Source of the DNA: Ischnura elegans
Taxonomy: Eukaryota; Arthropoda; Insecta; Odonata; Coenagrionidae
Assembly: GCF_921293095.1 (NCBI RefSeq)
Contig: NC_060246.1
Span: 139,314,198 to 139,378,197 of the forward strand
Length of the DNA stretch: 64,000 nucleotides
Direction: 5' to 3'
The translations under genes were made by a program, and so were the position numbers. The notes beneath the pieces are model-generated. The model had not been told where the DNA came from and did not search any database. It was given only the letters and a program-made list of their open reading frames with translations. This document shows, piece after piece, positions 24,340 to 34,780 of the stretch. The stretch's first letter is position 1. Each line of letters opens with the position of its first letter.

Positions 24340-24870
24340 CAGAAAGAGAGGTGCTATTTCGCGCTCGCCAGGCCACACCTTGAATATGCAGCGAGCGTAT
24401 GGGATCCGGTGCAGAAAGATTTGATTCGTGAAATTAATAAAATACAAAGGAAAGCTGCACGATTCGTAATAAAACCGCTTCGGGCGTACAGAAAGTGTTA
24501 CACAGATGTTAAATGAATTAGGTTGGGAATCGCTGTAGATTCGGAGGCTGCGCGTTAGACTTGGAATGCTTAGGCAATTGACAATGGAAATCTTTCGAAG
24601 CGAAAACGGAGAACATCATATCAGAGCCCCGCCACATTTCCAGGTCTTACAGAAACAATAAATTGAGAGAGATATTTTGCCAAACGGATAGGTATGGGAA
24701 TTAGTTTTTCCCCCGTCGACAATAAAGGACTCAACTAAATGCTGGGCGTAATTTTGTTACAGCATATCCTTTTTATTTGTCAACGGCAGGTGACCTAGCA
24801 CTCCCTGCCATACGCCTATTGAGGTGGCTTGCTGGTTAGTCTGTAGATGTAGATTTAGGTGATTAAAACA
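24340..24870 (+). mobile_element. LINE C-terminal and 3'-end fragment
   Basis: The plus-strand reading gives HLEYAASVWDPVQKDLIREI and NKIQRKAARFVIK (about 24375-24475), the end of a LINE reverse transcriptase. A frame-broken C-terminus follows, and the same 3' terminus as the copy at 21985 (ending gtagatgtagat near 24850). The 5' end is truncated, as usual for LINEs. Confidence 0.8.
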
Positions 24871-24879
24871 ATTTTTAAA

Positions 24880-25745
24880 TAATTTAAATTATGTTGTGGA
24901 TTAGTTCTGTAAAAGGTTAACGCACCGTCTAAATGACGCCCTGATGACAAGTGACGATTAATTAATGATAAATTTCGTTAGTGTATAAATTTTTACAAAT
25001 GCGCTCATAAATATATTGTGTGCTTTCGAGTTAAGAATTTCGAGTTAAGAGTTTCGAGTTAGAATTTTTCCCCTCTTGTCGAGAGTCAGAAATATTGAAA
25101 CTTATACTTTGCGGTGTCCGAAGTAGATGATATTAGTTCTAAAGAATTTCACGATACAGAGGATAATAATGGTTGCCGAAGAGAAGAAATTTGAGTAAAA
25201 GAACGTCATATGTTATGCACTGAGAGCAGTAATAGGAAAACTACTTAGTAGTAGTGATCCTGTGTGATTAAAATTAGCTTTTCAATCATTATTTGTCCGT
25301 AGAAAACTGAAATATCAGTTAGTGCTGGTTTTTATGGAAAAAATTGAAAGGGGCTCCTTAGTTTAAAGCTGATACAGTAATATAAATCTCTATCATTCGA
25401 ATAACTTCATTGGGATTCGGGAAGTACTAACCATTGCCCAGGAAAATTACTGGAATATTTGTTGGAAAATTGCCACATGACAAAATTGATTCGAGTTCTT
25501 TGTATGCCGCCAATGAATAAATTCAGATTAATTTTATAATGTCCGTGAGCGATAAATCATGCGAAGAAAGGAAGTTAGGACCCAAGGAACGCAGTAAATT
25601 ACATTTTCGACGATAGTTTCATTTGGAATCACGGACCAAACTCCTCTTACATTAATATCATGTTTCATAAACATTTATGGAAGGTAGCTTACGTGCTTGT
25701 GATAAGCCAACCCTGCCAAACACTTTTTCAGTTTGCTGGCTGGAT
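24880..25745. other. No gene seen
   Basis: AT-rich, with a short local repeat of the phrase tttcgagttaaga near 25025-25060. No coding motif or splice-bounded candidate. Confidence 0.5.
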
Positions 25746-25751
25746 AAGTGT

Positions 25752-25985
25752 TTCTTTTTTTATTTTTATTTTATTTTTTATTTTATTTTATTCTCAAACC
25801 ACCGGATACAGCTCTTATTGGCCATTTTACACCGGGGTGTTCAACAAATGTAACAAGTAAACGTACACAAACGACCACGCCCTGGACCGGGGAAAACCTA
25901 CCCAGGCGGGACTCGAACCCGCGACCTCTTGTTATTAGTATATTGGTTATTAGTATACCGGGACTAGCCATGGCGGTAAATTTGC
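25752..25985 (-). mobile_element. tRNA-Ile-derived SINE, apparently full length
   Basis: On the minus strand the head carries an A box (tggctagtcccgg, about 25963-25975), an anticodon-loop-like ctaataa (AAU, the isoleucine anticodon) and a near-perfect B box and T arm (cgggttcgagtcccg, near 25908-25922). The stretch around the anticodon loop is duplicated: atactaataac occurs twice. A tRNA-unrelated body of about 100 bp follows. The element ends in an A-rich (aaaat)n tail, seen on the plus strand as tttttatttt repeats at 25752-25793. No target duplication was recognised. The tRNA part is too altered to be a working gene. Confidence 0.8.
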
Positions 25986-26007
25986 GAGGGTCACCCACAA
26001 TGCAAAA

Positions 26008-26105
26008 ATTGTGCTAAAATCCACTGAGGAAAAAAAATCATTCGGGGGATCAGGATTCGAATCCTGGCGAATGATTTTTTTCATCGTGGATTTTTCGCAC
26101 AATGC
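26008..26105. repeat. Fold-back repeat centred on a B-box-like palindrome
   Basis: Arms 26008-26044 and 26068-26105 are inverted copies with a few mismatches (attgtgc ... aatcattcg against its complement). The centre is the perfect 16-bp palindrome caggattcgaatcctg (26051-26066), which also matches a polymerase III B box (ggattcgaatcc) on both strands. It looks like two tRNA-like repeat ends joined head to head or a small fold-back element. Confidence 0.7.
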
Positions 26106-26109
26106 TGGC

Positions 26110-27060
26110 TGGATATTATGCTGAGTTAGCATTTGACATCGGGATACATGTCTCACTCTCGTTGGCACTAATTTAACTAAACATTCAAAGGGCATCGGAA
26201 AAATTTTCACATGAAGCATAAATAAACAAAGAAGCTGATTAAGTGTAGAAATAGTCTCGCGTACAGAAAGCTAGTACGTGATTCGATTCAGTGAATGAGG
26301 CTAATCATTTATGACATGAGTTATAGGATAAGTCCGTGCTTTTATTATTTTTTAATCATATCCTTCACCACTGAAGTTGAAACGTTTGAAAAATTATAAT
26401 ATATTTATTCAATATTTAGCATTTCATACTTTTAATTTCATAATTTTCTTCGCAGATGGAGTTTTCACGCTTATCTTTTACGTGTCCGTACTCGACACTA
26501 AAGCCTTTATACAGGTGAAAAATAAGAGAACCGAGTATTATTATCATATTATTCTCAAAGTTCCTCTCAATATAAATTTATAGACCCTCCACTTTCCCCT
26601 TGACTTGTAGGCACAACAGAGCCATATTTTCCGGACGTTGATGTCAAATAATGCTACGTTGGCTTACTATTCCACCTTATTTCCTGAAAGGATTTTATTT
26701 TCTTATTTTTTTCAACATCCAAGCAAAATATACCACTTTCGTCTGTCAACTATATATTTACTTTGTATCATGCAAGCCAATTCTTACGAATATTACATCT
26801 TTGGGGGTATCAATTAACCCTTTTGACACAGTGGTGTTGTTTCCTTACCATGACTGAGCCCCAAGGGTCTCTTCCGTCCCCTCTGTACGGACCATTTTTG
26901 CAGGACATTGGTTAAGAAGGGTCTCACGGATAATCACACTCTCTCAGTGCCAACCTTATTCGACTTTTCCTGGCGGGGACTCCGCATTATCTAGGACTCA
27001 AAAGTATAGTTGGTCTTCCTCCTTTCCGGGTTGATAGCCCTTGCAGCGGAATTGGTTCCG
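26110..27060. other. No gene seen
   Basis: AT-rich stretch with short frames on both strands that match nothing. No repeat family recognised. Confidence 0.5.
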
Positions 27061-27079
27061 GGTCAACTCATGGTTATTT

Positions 27080-27160
27080 TTTGTGAAGTAGCTACATAGA
27101 TAATTGTTGTTTGCCCGTATGTTGCAGATTTCGAATTCAAATCCTCGGTTTTTTTCTGTG
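27080..27160 (+). repeat. Weak tRNA-like module
   Basis: gtagctacatag (27088-27099) resembles an A box, and ttcgaattcaaatcc (27130-27144) a B box at about the right spacing, followed by a T-run. It is probably a decayed SINE. No cloverleaf forms. Confidence 0.3.
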
Positions 27161-27404
27161 CATTGTCAACTTTCGAACGGCGCTATACCGTCCTAATTAA
27201 CGAATTTAATGCATCAACAATTTCTATATTGATTTTTATATCGAAATCGAGATATAAGTTAATATTTATGGTAAAATTTCATTTAAAATTTTTAAACGAT
27301 CCTTAAAAGGCAAATAATTCACTTATTATTTTATATTTTTTTGAGAAAGGAACAAATGCTTATTTCAAAAACTGACTGAATGATCACTATACCTCACCAC
27401 AAAA

Positions 27405-27735
27405 AGGGGTAGTAGAAGACGAGGTGTCCGGGTACCTGCTCCCGGATTTCGAGGGTACGGCCTATGTCCCCGCTTTGTTGGGTCCCGATAGGACTTCGCG
27501 TAGCTGCGACCGGCATAAAAGGGCAACGAAACGGATATTCGTTCGCCTGCGTAGGAAAATATGAGACGAAAATTTGCTGCTTTCGTCTTCCGTGTCGTAA
27601 ACCGTCCGAGCGAATATTTACATTGTTAGTAGCGAAAGGGTTAGTTAGATGGTTAGGGTGTTTAGGAGGGGCGAGGGGGTCAAGCCGATTCTCACCCAAT
27701 CTCACGTGGGGGACCAGGTGGTCTTTGCAAGTGTC
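27405..27735. other. GC-richer block of unknown nature
   Basis: This block is clearly richer in G, C and CpG than its AT-rich surroundings. It is open for about 100 codons on both strands (27464-27760 plus, 27394-27705 minus), as high-GC sequence tends to be. I recognise no protein family on either strand. It could be a repeat, a 5' exon or a short CpG island. Confidence 0.3.
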
Positions 27736-27779
27736 ACGTAATTTTTTTCATAAAAAATGATAAAACATTGTTTTTTATA

Positions 27780-29330
27780 AATCTAACGAATGAAGGTTAG
27801 ATTAACGTTTTTACACTGAAAATACGCATTCAATTTGTTCGCGATAATAACGCATGGTTATGGGCCATGGTTTTAAGGTATTGATTTTTCATTTTATCAC
27901 TAAGATAATCCGTGAAATATAGAAATAAGGTTCACTTGACTGCCTCATTTTTCTCCAGTATCAATTCCAACGATTTATGTGAAGAGAGAAGGAAATTTTT
28001 ATATAAATATTGACTCTGATCATTGATTAAAAATGAGCTTCCGTACTCATTTATCCAAAATAAACGTATCCAAAATAAACTAGATAGTTAAATCGTGATC
28101 TCGGTGGAACAAAGCAACTTTGAATTCCGATTTGTACAAATCCAATATAGATAAAGAATCTTGCTCAACTTGTAATATACTAACATCGTGCGGTCAATAA
28201 CCTCAATTTTTTGAGTTATATATTTAACTTTTGCTGTCTGCCTATTTTTAGAAACAAAATAGTTAATACGATGTAATATTTCCCAAATTGTTTGTTTGCT
28301 ATGTATTTTTTGGTACTGCTTATTCTATGAATTCTCTAGTGCTGCTATTAGAATAATTAAAGATATATATTTCTAAGTCATTTTACATATTTATACAAGT
28401 CTTTCACTGCTAAAATCAAGTGGATAAAAGAATTCCACATTAAAGTACAATAATTTAATCTGTTAAGGAGAGATTTTAATATACCTACCCTATTCAATAT
28501 CACTGTAGCAAGCTCCCTAAAAAATAGCCTGTTGTTTAAAAGTCATTGAACAAATATGTGAATTTCTAGAGAATTTTTGGGTGTCCTTCTTTCTAAATAA
28601 ACAGCCTTTGTTTTAGCATCCATTTCCTCGATTTTTAAAGACAGACGGGTATAATAGTTTGAGTCATTCCACCTCAATTCCAAAAAAAGCTTGTCCCGTA
28701 GGGTCTCAGATTTTGATGAATTCATGGTTGATATTTTATAGTTGACGCTGTAGGTCATACTACTATGATAAAGATTACCAGTCTCCGAGTACACGTCCAT
28801 AGAATGCTATTAAAAGTAATCGGAAAGCCGCACGGGAGAAAAAGTAAACGTTTAAATATTTTCAAAAATATCATTCAGGAGGTGATTTAAACTTAATTTA
28901 TGTAATTCTAAGGTAATGAATGAGCCTACATTCTAAATAATAAATGCTTGGGCCAATTCTGAGATGGTTTTTTGAGAAAAGTTGATTAACAATGTTTTAA
29001 ACATTTCAATATAACAATAATAGGGAAGTGCACTTTATAAATATTTAACTCAGAGTGACTTCCGAAAGGACTTAGCTGTGAAAAAAGCAATAAACAATAG
29101 CTATACGACAATTTGATATTTAAATTGTGGGGTTTATATGATTTAAGGCAATGTTTTTGGGAAAAAATCGATAACGTATTAAAACCGCATTAAAAAAAGA
29201 TCTCATGGTATTTAGTTTGAGGTTGATGTAGACCCATACAGATATCAAAATCTGAGACTCTTAGGGACAAACGCTTGTTGAATTTAGGTGGAGTGACCCG
29301 TATTTAATAATCTAACCCCCGAATTTAATT
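27780..29330. other. AT-rich stretch, no gene seen
   Basis: Very AT-rich. An 85-codon minus-strand frame at 28543-28800 matches nothing. It leads directly into the exon-like array that starts at 29353. Confidence 0.5.
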
Positions 29331-30379
29331 AAATTTTTTGGTCTCTCCTTAGGTGCAAACCATCCCCAGACGTGATGGGAAGAATGAAGGGTGGAGCAGG
29401 AAGAATGAAGAAAAGAAGAAGACGATGGCCTCTCGGGATCCAATGCTAATTCCTTTTATGTTATTCGGAGAGATTTGACTCGAATTTTAATCCACATTTT
29501 TGATTTTTCAATTTCAGAATGAATATTGAAGAATTAGAATACCATTCATCGACTAACGTTGAAGGCTGGGAAGAGTGCAGTTTTCCTCAGACGCTGGTCA
29601 TTGCCGTATCAGCTTTTCATCAGGTTATTTTGAACATGAAATGGTAAATTAGGGCCGACCTGAGCCCCACACCTGGAGTTATGAGAGACTCCTGGTGGAA
29701 AGTGAATTCACACTATTATAAAAGCACAACCCCTAGGTAACAACAGTACACGAAAGGTAACGGCTCGAAGGAGCAAGTTCAAAAAGGTTTCGAAACACCG
29801 CTGAAACTAAGGTACCAGAAAGTGCACTTTAAAGTTATTTACTACGAATGAGACCGGTCCTGGTAGACAAAGAATGCATTCTTAGGCAGGAAATAAATGT
29901 GGGTATTTTTGTGTGTGTAGTTTTTTAAGGTATTGGGGTGGGTTTTGTACTAACACAATTTATTGTAGGAGTGAAGAATGAAGAAACAAGACGTAGCTGA
30001 GGCCCCGAAGATTGAAGACATCGCTGGGGGCCTCGAAGAATGAAGAGTGAAGATAATGTATGTGTGTTTGGGGAATGAGTGGGCATTGAAAATCCCTCGC
30101 CTGAACTGAGTGTTTTTTTGTACTTAATTGTAACATGTCTGTAACCCTTTCCCTTCCAGCCATGAAGACTGAAGACATCAAATTGAGCTCGAAGAACGGC
30201 AAGAATCCGATTGCGTGTGTTTTTTAATCTATCGTGCGATTTCGTGTGATAATTTTCTGCGTGTGATTATTTATATTTTCGTGTGCTGCGAGTATTTTTC
30301 CGTTGCGTTGCGTTAGGGCTTGCATGTTAGCGTTATTTATTTATTTGTTTGTGCATGCACTAATCTTACCTCTTCACAG

Positions 30380-31618
30380 ATCCAAGCCATCGCTGGACTT
30401 CAAGGAAGGAAGAGTGAAGACTGCACGAAGAAGAGAAGATTGAAGACGCAAGTATTCACAGAAGAAAGAAGAGGAGCATCGTAAGAAGACGTGTGCGATA
30501 TTTGCGGCTTAGTTTTGGGCCCTTCTGGCCAATGAATAAAAATTTGCGTAAGACTAGGCGTTTTTCCGTGCGTTAGTTTTAGTTTTTTTTTGTGCCGTGG
30601 TTTTGCATTACGGAATCCATTGCGTCATGCAGGAATGTGACTGTGGCTAGGTAGGAAATTTATGATTTCCTATCGATGCCATTGTCACGTTCTTGTGTGC
30701 TGCTTTGGAGTGGTGCAAATCCTCGGAAGGGTTATTTATTTGTGTATGCACTAACCCGCTCTCTCCCTAGGTCCGCAAGCCATCGCTGGATGTGAAAGGA
30801 AGAATGAAGATTCATCGGAAGAAGAGAAGACAGAAGAGGGTGGCATCGCGGGACCAGAAGAAGACGACATCTTAGCTTTGGGCCCTTCTGGCCAGTGAAC
30901 ATAAATTTCCGTAAGGCTAGGCGTTTTTTTTGCGCGCGTTAGTTGTAGTTTTTTTGCGCCGTGGTTTTGCATTACGGATTCCATCGCATCATGCGGGAAT
31001 GTGGCTGTGGCTAGGTAGGAAATTTATGATTTCCTATCAATGCCATTGCCACGTTCTCGTGTGCTGCTTTGGAGTGGTGCAAATCCTCGGAAGGGTTATT
31101 TATTTGTGTATGCACTAACCCGCTCTCTCCCTAGGTCCGCAAGCCATCGCTGGATGTGAAAGGAAGAATGAAGATTCATCGGAAGAAGAGAAGACAGAAG
31201 AGGGTGGCATCGCGGGACCAGAAGAAGACGACATCTTAGTTTTGAGCCCTTCTGACCAGTAAAAATAAATTTTCGTAAGGCTAGGCGTTTTTTTTGCGCG
31301 CGTTAGTTGTAGTTTTTTGTGCCGTGGTTTTGCATTACGGATTCCATCGCGTCATGCAGGAATGTGGCTGTGGCTAGGTAAGAAATGTGTGGTTTCCTAT
31401 CGATGCCATTGTCACGTTCTTGTGTGCTGCTTTGGAGTGGTGCAAATCCTCGGAAGGGTTATTTATTTGTGTATGCACTAACCCGCTCTCTCCTTAGGCG
31501 CGATTCATCGCTGGACATGATGATAAGGAGAAAGAAGACACTTGGAAGAAGATTGGATGGTGCACATTATCGAGCCGGCTTCTTGCGGCTCTACATGAGT
31601 TGCAGCAGATAAGGAGCG
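30380..31618 (+). repeat. Tandem exon-plus-intron repeat, about 364-bp unit
   Basis: Units begin at 30380, 30771, 31135 and 31498; spacing is 391, 364 and 363 bp. Units 2 and 3 are nearly identical, unit 1 is more diverged and the last is truncated. Each holds an acceptor (ctctctccctag type), a purine-rich segment containing catcgctgga, a tttgggcccttctg block, a donor-like gtaag, a ttttgcattacgg block and a small hairpin (taggaaat, 5-base loop, atttccta; 30651-30671 and 31016-31036). The repeat boundary respects the splice-like signals, as if an exon and its intron were copied together. Separate units have stops in two frames. Confidence 0.85.
31498..31618 (+). other. Candidate exon, last unit of tandem array
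   Basis: Acceptor ctctctccttag at 31486-31497 and donor-like gagcg|gtatga at 31619. One frame is open throughout (40 codons, including IAGHDDKEKEDTWKK), but joining to the next predicted exon at 32478 meets a stop after nine codons. It could be the end of a coding region or untranslated RNA. Confidence 0.35.
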
Positions 31619-32477
31619 GTATGATCTCTTAATATTCATTCAAATTTGGTTCATTTTTCCAATACAAATTTTTAAATTAAGGAGTCGCTTGAGAATGTTC
31701 AATTTTGCATTCCTTAACGGAACTCAATTGTGCTCATGCTTATACTGAACTTCTAATTTGCCCATAATGCAATCAAAATAAACAAATAAACTTAATATCC
31801 TCCTCAATTTAGTCATTGACTACTTAGCTTGAAAATTGTACTTGGTACTTAGTAACTGGAAGTGATATTTCATTGACCTATTAACTTCGAATTGAATTGA
31901 AAACTTATGAAATATATTGCAATGGGCAAAATATTTTTTTGTGCCAACATTTTTCTGGATGACTCACAATCACCTATTAACGTATTTTATTTACAAGGGT
32001 TTTCAAGTCAAAATATCACCTTCCTTGACAGTTTCCGAAAATATTTTCGCATTATAAAGCAGTGCGAATAACCTTTATTTGTAATTAGTTTCTAATTATT
32101 TGTTTATTCATCACAAATTTTATTTTGATTTTTCATTCTGAATCAGAATTATTTAACTATTTTTATCCTGTGAAAGGTTACCCACTTCAAAATCAATCCT
32201 TAATTTTTCCTATTTAAACAAATATATAGTTCCATTTAATTGGAATTAATTTTTTATTTTAATAAGTATTATTAGTTAATTGAATATTATTTTAATTTCC
32301 CCTGCAATACGGGAAATGTTATTTTCACTCGAAGTTTTTTTAATCTAATTAAAAGGTGAGCATATCCACTCTGACGTCAATGCGCCATAAGAAAATTTAT
32401 TGATTGATTCGGTCATGAGGCCGGTTTTCTAGGACATTGATTTGTCTCTTCATGAGTGTTCGTTTTTTCCATTGCAG

Positions 32478-32576
32478 AGTTCGTTGGAACGTCTTGTGTG
32501 AGTTGACTACTCGAGGCCTCGATGAAAGCACGTGCAAAAAGATCGAAAGAATGCAGCTCGTTGACGCAGGCAGACG
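32478..32576 (+). other. Candidate internal exon with strong splice sites
   Basis: A clean acceptor (cgttttttccattgcag, AG at 32476-32477) and a strong donor (cagacg|gtaagat, GT at 32577) bound 99 bases. One frame is open (phrase LDESTCKKIERMQLVDAG), the other two have stops. The open frame does not match the phase left by the predicted upstream exon. This is the best-bounded exon in the array region; product unknown. Confidence 0.5.
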
Positions 32577-34373
32577 GTAAGATTTCATTCATTCCTCTTC
32601 CAAGTTTTGAGTTCAGTTCAGAACCATTATTTAGTGATCACATAGGTACACTATAATTTTTATATTCAGGAACCTCGATGATAAAAGTAATGAATGTGTG
32701 ATAAAATAAATAAATATTTTCACTTTTGCAACGCGAAAATATTTAATTAAACCGCACCAAAAATTAAGATCTCGTGCTTTTTTTGCAACTCTCACAATAC
32801 TTAAATCCCGCGCTGAATATCAAGGCATTGATTGGTTGACGACGACGATAGCGTTTGCTTTCATATATTTCGGTTTGTTACTTCATTTCCATTAAATTTA
32901 ATAATTCAAATGAATGACAGTTATGGGGATTTTCGTGAATCTATCATAAGTATTTACTTTTCTCTTTAATTTTCTCATTGTAATGTGGAGGTCGAGGTTT
33001 CCATATTAGCCTTGCTTTTGATAACCCAGCAACCGTCATGCGCGCTCAAGTACTTACTTCCTCGGAGACCCTACCTGAGGGAAACATGAGATTCCGGTGA
33101 TATTTTCTACCTTTCTGAAATTTTCCGTGAATTTAATGAGTATAAGTGACATATTTCAAAAAAAGTCGCAACAATAATGTCACAATGATTGATACTCTTT
33201 TGTGTTTAATTTTGGGTACTTAATTTCTGGTGACACGTTTTTCCTAGCTATTAAATATTTATTAATCCAATGGTGTCGGAAAAATCAGTATATATTTTTC
33301 ATTTTTTCGGTTGTTTTTTTTCTGAAGTGATACTTTGACCCCTGGCTCTTTGCATGATCTTGAGAATTAACTTATATTATTTCTTTCGTATCAGAAGACT
33401 TAATTATAAAATTACATCCTACAAGAAATTATTAAAATACATCCTCCTGGATAGGTGTGGTGTCCTTAATATGGATGCAATATTTGTAACTTCTGATTTC
33501 GTCTTTTTAAATAATTTCAACGTATTGATTTTTATAATTTCATTATTGTTTTCCAATTCACATGATAGTACATATATTAAATGCAGAATGGTATATATTT
33601 GCTATCAATGTTTAGTAATACCCATGAAGTCCAAGTAAGTCGTAAAAAAGGTATATATATATAACAGACTCAGCTCACCGTAATGATTTCCGGGAAATTT
33701 TTTAATATTGCCCGATCATATCTTTAAAATGTTTAAAGAATAATGAAAATACATTGAAATATCGCCGATGAGATAAGCGCCAAATAATTTGGAGTTACCC
33801 GCTCTTGCATTTTTTTTATTTTAAAAATTTCTTGACCATTACAAAGTTAATATTTTCTCAACGTCTTCCTCGAAATGATATTTCTGAGCTGAAAGTTAAC
33901 TTTTTAGGTCTCCCCTTCGTTGGATTTTGAGAATTTTTTGTTATATTACCACAGGTCATGCTTGTGGACAACGACAGCGATTGCTTTTGGAGACAACTGT
34001 GGAGGTCCATGAAATGGACATCTGAAGGTTACTGCGCCGACAACTAGAGACTTGAGGATTTATCGTGAGGAAAGGAAGAATGAAGATAGGAAGAAAGAAG
34101 ACACCACGCCTGAAGATAGTTGTTTTTTTTTTGCATTTTTTGTTGCAATTATTGTACAGGGTGTTTGTATATTTTTTATTTATCCATGTATTTTTTCCAG
34201 CTATAGTTAGGATTTGCGGCAGGAGAGTAGGGAACTTATATTGCGTCCTACCGTCGAGTAGAAATAACTCAGATTAGGCAGGTCTTCGTATATCGTGGCC
34301 ACGATTCCGTACTTAGGCGTTTAGTTAATTCAGGCGTATAAAGAAGTATTTAGGTAGGCAGGGCTGTATGAAT

Positions 34374-34490
34374 GGATGAATGTGATTTTATGAATGAGTG
34401 AATGGAATGTGATTTTATGAATGAGAGGGTGGAATGTGATTTGATGAATGAGTGAATGGAATGTGGTTTATGAATGAATGAATGATATTA
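34374..34490 (+). repeat. Short minisatellite, about 30-35-bp unit
   Basis: About four imperfect copies of a unit built from gaatgtgattttatgaatga and gtgaatg occur in a row. They lie directly after the first copy of the box above. The third copy of that box (near 35860-35890) carries a single related unit, so this may have expanded from its end. Confidence 0.75.
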
Positions 34491-34627
34491 GTAGTAGTAG
34501 TGCTTGATTTTTATGAATTGCTAATTCTTTTTTGTGTAGTTTTTTTATTCTTATTAATTTTGGTCGTAGTGTAGTGCATGCCCCCCTCAAATCCAAACTG
34601 TTCCCTCATCGTGGGGAGGGTGTGTAA

Positions 34628-34780
34628 CAGGGATAAGTCATTAATTTACGCCAAATGCTTACAATATTGCACCCTTATTGGGAATGTGATGGAATATTTT
34701 TTTTCAAAGTTTATGGTTTTTCCGCATGAGTTGCAAATTGTTAATGTTATTTGATAACATGCAAATATGACTTATCCCTG
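34628..34780. repeat. 14-bp perfect inverted repeat, 125 bp apart
   Basis: cagggataagtcat (34628-34641) is the exact reverse complement of atgacttatccctg (34767-34780). In RNA this would make a long-range stem closing a 125-base loop. Confidence 0.7.

Larger units (their letters stand above)
29353..34110 (+). ncRNA. Candidate multi-exon non-coding RNA with purine-rich exons
   Basis: Ten segments each follow an acceptor-like tract and are rich in GAAGAA/GAATGAAGA. They start near 29353, 29518, 29969, 30160, 30380, 30771, 31135, 31498, 32478 and 33955. Several also end at donor-like sites: gtatgtgt at 30058, gtaaga at 30548, gtaagg at 30911 and 31275, gtatga at 31619, gtaaga at 32577. Many share a catcgctgga or catcgac phrase about 10 bases in, so they look related by duplication. 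Individual segments have open frames, but joining them as predicted gives stops, for example within nine codons of 32478. That favours RNA, though a rapidly evolving C-terminus remains possible. GAAGAA motifs are known splicing enhancers. No homologue is recognised. Confidence 0.4.

Noticed and set aside
25870-25985. Functional tRNA-Ile gene
   Set aside because: The anticodon-loop region is duplicated, no full acceptor stem forms, and the sequence continues into a SINE body with an A-rich tail.
30380-31618. Tandem repeat as a protein-coding repeat domain
   Set aside because: Unit lengths of 364 and 391 bp are not multiples of three, and each unit has stops before its donor-like site in two frames and at or near it in the third.
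34374-34490. CRISPR-like array
   Set aside because: The repeats are adjacent imperfect minisatellite units with no spacers, and the DNA is eukaryotic.
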